In this document: positions 58,301 to 64,000 of the stretch, one piece after another
How the letters are laid out: every line of letters starts with the position of its first letter
How positions within the stretch are numbered: position 1 is the first letter of the stretch
Assembly: GCA_003313425.1 (NCBI GenBank)
Contig: NHZP01000001.1
Span: forward strand, 2,476,043-2,540,042
Direction: 5' to 3'
DNA from: Pseudopyrenochaeta lycopersici
Lineage: Eukaryota; Ascomycota; Dothideomycetes; Pleosporales; Pseudopyrenochaetaceae
Length of the DNA stretch: 64,000 nucleotides
Translations under genes and position numbers: made by a program
Notes under the pieces: model-generated
Seen by the model: the letters and a program-made list of their open reading frames with translations, nothing else
Databases searched by the model: none
What the model was told of the DNA's origin: nothing

Positions 58301-61114
58301 TTTATAATATCTATATTATGTTCTAAAGGTAGTTTTCTATTCCTCTCCTTCTTTTATTCTAATAAGGTTGTACACTCTTCTTAGGTCTAGCGTAGTAAAA
58401 TATTAAGCTCTTATTAATCTATCGCGTAGTTCTTATATATTAGGTAGTAGATAGCAGTTTTTCTTAGTAATATTATTTAACTTCCTATAGTTAATATATA
58501 ACCTTAGCGCTCTATTCTTCTTTAGCGTAAATAGAATAGGATATCTTACTAAAGACTTAGATTTCCTAATAAAACTCTTTACTAAATTTTTATTAATATA
58601 TTTCTTTAGGACGCCTAGCTTATAATTACTTAGGCGGTATATTAGTATAAACCTAGGCTACTTACCTTTTATAAGTTCTATCTTATAGTCCTATTCTTAG
58701 TATTTTAGTAGTACTTCCTTTCTTACCTTTTAGTAAATATTTCTCTAAATTCCTTATATTCTTCTAGGATCTTAGGAGTAGTAACTAACTCTTTATTCTT
58801 CTTAGCGTTCTTTACTAGCTACTAATAAAGTAGCTGTTTTTTAGCTTTTTATAAAAGTTTAATACTTATTATTATCTTCTTATCTACTAAGGTGTGCAAC
58901 TATTACGTAGGTATTCTTACGTTGTTTTTTATACGCATAGATACTCTTTATTTTATCTAGTTAATTACTAAGTTATAGTATCTTAACTAAGGTAGTCCTA
59001 GTATAACATTATAGGCGGCTGTTCTAAAAACGTCTAGCCTAACTTAGTGTATTTTAGAGGCTAAGCTAAGGCTAGTAGTAACCTTATAGGTTACTATCCC
59101 TCCTAATTTCCTATTTACTACTATTATTTAGTAAGGTTTCTTCTTTAAGATACGTTATAGCCTTACTTTTAACATAGCTGTCTTAGAGATATAGTTTACT
59201 TATAATCTAGAATCTATTAGTACCTTTAGCTCCTTTCCTTAGAGTTTTATTCTAAGTCTAAAGAGACTCTCTTTCTCTTATTAGATAGCTTAACATTACT
59301 TTTTAGTACTATCTAGTCGTAGATAAATCCTTTATCTAGTTCTAGCCTTCTTACTATAAGAAGGTTTAGCTTTTAGTTTCTGTCTAAAAAAGAGTTTTTC
59401 TTAAAACTATTTACTTCGTTTTCTAGTTTGTAGCGCTTATATCCTAAATTTATATAAGTCTACTATAATTTATTAGTGCATCGCTTATTTATAATAATAT
59501 TCTAATTTATAGTATACTTATTATTATATCTTAGAAAATAATTTGTAGTTTATTTATCCTATAAGTAGTTAATACAATTATCCTATTAATAGTTGTACTA
59601 TTACTATTTACACGCTCCTTTTAGTATTAGGAAGTATCTTTCTTATAACTTAATAGCGTAATAGTAGTTATAGTAGTTATATATATAGCAGAGGTATAAT
59701 AGTAGCCTATGTTTTAGATTTCTCTAGTTGTAGTTATATTAGAAGAGTTTTTGTCCTTTCTCCGCTTAAGCTAAGGCTTTTTATTTAATTTGCTATTTAG
59801 CTCGTTCTATAAAGAATCTAACACACTTAATATTCTCTATTACGTATTCCTAATATATATTATTCTAATTTAAGGGTTTATACTTTATTTTTTAGTCTTA
59901 GCATTACATATATACGTATTTCTTACTATATATTTTCTATAGTGCTAGTATACCCTATATTCTTTATATTTTATTATTTAGTACTTATACTTCCTTAATA
60001 CTTTCTATAAGTAGTAGTTAGTCCTAGTTAACTAGGGTCCCTAGATATAGTTCTGCTAAAGCCTTATTATTCTAGTTAATTTCCTAAGTATTTAGGGTAA
60101 CCTATCTATAGGTCTCTATAATCTAGTTATTATCCTACTATAGTAGTAATAAGGGTCTAGTACTATAGTTAGGTATAGTAACTACCTCCTAGTCTCTAAA
60201 TTAGGTGTTATTAAAGTTTTCTATTATATTAACTTTAAGTTAAGTAACTTTATTCTTTTATCTATAATTTTTTATAAAGTGTCCCTTCTTCCTATAATTA
60301 TAGTAATTATCTTTTGTTTTCTCTATATCTATTTTCTAGTTTCCTACTTTCCTATTCCTATACTTGTTATTAACGTTATCTAAGTATATTAGTTCTAATT
60401 TATTAGAAGTATAGTAGCTAGTAGTATAAGTGTTTCTTAGGTAGTAAATATAGCCTTTCTATTTACCTATGTAGTTTATTCTTTCTTTTCTATAGCTTTA
60501 TAGTTCCTAGTTTAATTTATATAAGTTATTATTAATTCTAATATAGTTATTAATTAGGTTATTAAGGTCTTTAATAACGCATCCTATTCTTATAAGTTCC
60601 TCCCTAACTTATAGTTTTAGGCCCTGTTAGAATATTTATTTAAGAGCTTTATTATCCTATCTAATAATTATAGAATACTGCTTAAACTTATTAGTATAGT
60701 TAGTAATAGAGGTATACTGTTTAAGTTCCTGTATATGTTATTCTGCTGCGACTTTCTTAGTCTATATTCTAAAGATTTACTAAATATATTTTTTAAACTT
60801 AACCTAATCTTTAAATATTTCTATATTATCTGCGTTAATAATTTCTTAGTCTATATATTATTCTAGTTATAGTATAACCTAGTCTATCACCTTACCTGTA
60901 AGGTAAGTAATTGCGATAGGTGCCTTATTACTTTTAGTAATATCTTTATAAAGATAAAAGTATAGGTTAAGCTAGAGTAACTATCCTTTTAGATATTATC
61001 TATTACTGCTAAACGTAGTAGGTTTACTAATTAGGCGACCTTTAGTAGTTACAGTTAAAGAGTTAAGGGTAGCTACGTATTCGCTAGAGCTGCTTATCTT
61101 AAGAGTAATTAAAA

Positions 61115-61514
61115 TATTAAAGATCTAGTTAAGTAGTTATAATATAAAGTAACTAGTATTAACTAGTTAATATCTTTAGAGTATTCTATAAATATGCAGT
61201 ACTAGGTAAATTAAAGGTAGAAGTATTAGATAGTAGTATACTTATAGATTATCTTAAGTTAATTATAATATGCTATAGGGCTATATTATACAGGTCTATA
61301 TACATAATTATCTTATAGGATTCTTGTAAGGCCCCCTCTAGGATATCTAGGTTTGTCTCTATCCTATAGGATATAGTCTGTCTTAGCGTAGGTTTCCTAG
61401 GATTACGTGACCCTAGCGTTATTAGTTAGTTCAGAGGCTTAGTCTCTTCGTTAGTTGTCCGTGCCTCCTCCCTTATCCTTATAACTGCCGCCTTCCTACT
61501 TCCTGTTCGTAACA
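61115..61514 (-). repeat. LTR of gypsy family 2 (right)
   Basis: 400 bp, TATTAAAG (altered from TGTTAAAG) to TTCGTAACA. The outer ~130 bp are less mutated than the rest, mirroring the pattern in the family-1 element. Confidence 0.85.
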
Positions 61515-62110
61515 GTTATAAGAAAGTAATAGTAATTATCTATATATACTTAAAAAAGTTAATATATATATACACCTTATATAGCTATGATATTTAAAAG
61601 TTAATTATAGTATAATATTATATAATTTAAATAAAATATTATAAATACAAAGAACTTTTGAAAATAATTATATAAAGTATATATAAATAGAGTTAGAACT
61701 AGTATTATTATTTTATACTTATATATACTTATAACTTTAATATATATAATTACTTTTTAATACTTTTAATTTTAATTTTTAAATTATATACTTTATTTTA
61801 TTAAGTATAAAATATAATTATAATTAGCTATTTTAAAGTACTATAACTTTATTAGCTTATATTATTAAAACTTTAAATTTTTATAATATTCTATATAGTA
61901 TATAATAAATATATTGTGTTATTTTATACTTATATTATTAATGCTTATAAAGATATTAAAGTAAATAGTTTTTTTAAGCTAAAATTTAAAATTTAAATAA
62001 CTTTATAATTATATCCTTAAATCTTTTAACTTTTAATTTATTTTTAGCTTACATGTAGTAAAGTTATATATTAATATTTTATATTAATAGCTATAGTATT
62101 TAAAAAGTTA
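61515..62110. other. Extremely AT-rich block (~600 bp)
   Basis: Almost nothing but A and T, with long TATATA, TTTTAAA and TAATAT runs. G and C are nearly absent, including CpG, which the neighbouring RIP-mutated transposons keep. No frame or repeat family can be recognised. Confidence 0.7.
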
Positions 62111-62111
62111 G

Positions 62112-62868
62112 AGGGGGTGTAGTTTTCTTTTAGCGCGTGCCTCAGGTGGTGGCGTTCCTCAGGTAGTAGGGCACGTTACTAGGACAAAAGTTTGTTCCCG
62201 TCGCGCACGTGCCAGAACAACAACACGCGAACGCGTAGAACTACTGCTCCTCTAACCCAAGATAACTATATTAAAATAAGAGCTTTTAGTACAGAAATTA
62301 GTAGTAATTAAATATAGGGAGGTAAACTATTAGAAAGCTAGCGTAATTATGTTCTAGCCTAGAAAGAGGCAGGTGTGCAGACTAAGGAAATTACAGAGAC
62401 TCTTTAGCTGTTCGTAATACTGCGTTTGGAAGATAGTATAATAATAGGAGGCTACTACTAGTAACACCTTGCGCCCTTAGATAAGCTATCCACCTAATTT
62501 AACTAGGCGCGATTATTATAAGCTGCTTTATATTACTAGAAAGTTCCTAAAAATTAAGTACTATAAGCTCCTTAAAGAGGCTAGGATATAGGTAGCTAAT
62601 AAAGCTACCCCCTATATATTAAAGAAGACTATTTAATATACTCTTTTTAAAGCTAGATTATATAAGTTTAGAGTAAAGCACAGACTAAAAATTAATAGAG
62701 CTATAGTAATTTTACGTCTTAAGTTTACTATAGATTAGTATAGCTTTAATTAGCAGAAGACAGTCTTTAAGTTTAGTAATAAATACTTAATTACCTAGGC
62801 TCTAGCTATAATATACTAAAGGTATAGTAATTACTTAATAAGAAATAGAGGTATAAGATAATAGATAA
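62112..62868 (+). mobile_element. Tc1/mariner-type fragment (RIP-mutated)
   Basis: It starts with a GC-normal ~120 bp end (GGGGGTGTAG onward, with CCTCAGGTGGTGG repeated) like the terminal part of a DNA transposon. A decayed transposase follows on the plus strand; a stretch KHRLKINRAIVILRLKFTID near 62680-62740 resembles the Tc1-family segment before the second catalytic Asp. The frame breaks at about 62860, where another repeat begins, so the element is truncated. Confidence 0.5.
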
Positions 62869-63801
62869 TGTAACAAAGTATCGTGAATCTAAATCTTAGT
62901 GTTACAGTATTATTACGCTAGACCTTTTTAAGGGGCTAGCGCGCAACGCGACGGACCTGCTTAAAACCTGCGCCTACTGCGCAGAGTAGAGATAACAAGT
63001 ATTATTCTCTCCTATAGCTAAGTAATAGTAATATAAAACTATCCCCTTACTATTATCTATAGTGTGAAGTAAGTACTATTACCTAAAACTATACGTTATA
63101 TAATAATACTTCTCTATATAATAGTCTAGGGATAGTTCCTCCTACGCAATCTAGTAAACAGGCCGCCTCTGCTAGCAAGACGCCTAACTTCCCTATTAAA
63201 GTTAACCCGTAAGTAGACGAAGAACTACTAACTCTTAGCGTAAGCATACCTTTAACTCTTAAGGAGCGTATTCTAGCTACTAAAAAGAGACGCGATAAGC
63301 TCTAAGCGCTTCTACGCCTACGCGCAATTAAGGAGGAAATTATATAGCTAGAAAGTATTAAACGCGACCTTACCCTAGTACTATTAGTAGAAGGGACTTC
63401 TAAAGTTTAGGTTACAGAGGCGCGTAAGAGGAGCGCACCTAACGCATCCCTGCCTCTACACGTAAAGCGCACGCTTAAACCTAGAGATCTATCTAAGTAC
63501 TAAGAGAGGAACTTAAAGGAATATTATAAGTTTTTTTACTTATATAAAGTAGTATTTTAACTCTTACTATAAGAGTTTTGCCTTAATAATAATAAGTTAT
63601 CTAGGCTATACAGTACTTAAGAGGAGACCTTAGAGATCTTTAGTACACGTACTATAAGCGCGTATTTAAAGTAAATAGAATAATGCCTACCTAGGGATAC
63701 TTTAAGCAGTATATACTTAACCTACTATCTAACCTAATTAATTGTAGCCTGAAAGCAGCTACAGCGCACGCTTAGGCTGTATAGTAAAAAGACTAGACTA
63801 T
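62869..63801 (+). mobile_element. 5' part of another LTR retroelement with gag
   Basis: It begins TGTAACAAAG and soon shows the mirrored GTGTTACA (62901-62908), an LTR-like start. From about 63140 a RIP-broken gag reads on the plus strand: a charged coiled-coil-like segment (LTLKERILATKKRRDKL, about 63250-63300), then KPRDLSKY*ERNLKEYYKFF (about 63478-63535), the pattern of a fungal gypsy gag. It is cut at 63802 by a family-1 LTR. Confidence 0.55.
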
Positions 63802-64000
63802 TATAAAGATCTTAAAGACTATTAATAAGGATAATTAATAAGACTGTATAGTTAGTTCTCTAGGATAGAGTAAGGGACTATATAGAAGGGGGGTTTAATA
63901 CTAAGATAGTAAGAGGGCGCTTCTATAAAGAGTACTAAGGGTTAAGAATAATTAGTATTACTATTACTATACTATAGAGTATAATATTAAGTTAAACATA
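63802..64000 (-). repeat. LTR of gypsy family 1, running off the window
   Basis: TATAAAGATCTTAAAGACTA (altered from TGTAAAGAATCTTAGAAGCT) and onward, parallel to 43265-43460 and 36301-36480. It is reverse-oriented, so any internal region would lie beyond the window edge. It may equally be a solo LTR. Confidence 0.8.

Larger units (their letters stand above)
54974..61514 (-). mobile_element. Ty3/gypsy chromovirus, family 2 (RIP-inactivated)
   Basis: Two 400 bp LTRs (54974-55373 and 61115-61514; TGTTAAAG ... CGTAACA on the plus strand) enclose a 5.7 kb interior read on the minus strand: gag about 61050-60250 with a decayed zinc knuckle (about 60270-60310), protease near 59200, RT about 58550-57950 with YLDD altered to YLDN at about 58180-58200, RNase H about 57750-57450, integrase about 57300-56600 and a chromodomain remnant near 56070-56100. 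Every frame is full of TAA/TAG. Flanking five-base words do not match (CGCTT / GTTAT), so the target duplication is lost or the ends come from recombination. It is distinct from family 1 in LTR length and sequence. Confidence 0.87.

Noticed and set aside
54974..61514. Target-site duplication for the family-2 gypsy element
   Set aside because: The flanking five bases are CGCTT and GTTAT; no match, so none is claimed although both LTRs are 400 bp.

Overview
The window looks like a filamentous ascomycete genome (Pezizomycotina; lifestyle and genus not determinable, though several small secreted proteins fit a plant-associated fungus). The evidence is short GT-AG introns (about 46-105 nt) with CTAAC/CTGAC-like branch points, fungal-type protein families, and large AT-rich blocks of transposons that carry the footprint of repeat-induced point mutation (RIP): CpA/TpG changed to TpA, CpG largely kept, and reading frames full of TAA and TAG.

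Layout. 1-19 kb is ordinary gene-bearing DNA: a HeLo-like/ankyrin protein (minus), a long-loop MFS sugar transporter, a secreted effector-like protein (minus), a four-exon small cysteine-rich secreted protein that no simple ORF search shows, a second (lactose-permease-like) sugar transporter with candidate upstream sites, and a secreted PAF-acetylhydrolase-like hydrolase. 19-22.3 kb is a decaying border: a frameshifted tripeptidyl-aminopeptidase-like pseudogene, the last ~50 codons of another gene, retroelement fragments, and an apparently intact three-exon gene for a Kex2-type precursor whose predicted 48-residue mature peptide has 12 cysteines.

23.6-46.8 kb and 54-64 kb are nested transposons. 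They include two copies of a chromodomain Ty3/gypsy family (one per strand), a second Ty3/gypsy family, a pogo/Fot1-type element, two or three Tc1/mariner-type elements, two solo LTRs with perfect target duplications, and three copies of a 353-378 bp TG...CA repeat. One retroelement LTR at 36.25-46.53 kb holds four separate nested insertions that can be peeled off one by one. A small normal-GC island at 33.8-34.7 kb holds an F-box-like gene.

The most interesting locus is the normal-GC island at 47.3-53.3 kb. A gasdermin-like protein gene (minus) and a gene for a CHAT protease/NB-ARC-type NTPase protein (plus) diverge from a 500 bp shared intergenic region, with transposons on both sides. Such a pair has the architecture of a fungal regulated cell-death module: an NLR-like sensor protease that would cleave and activate a pore-forming gasdermin.
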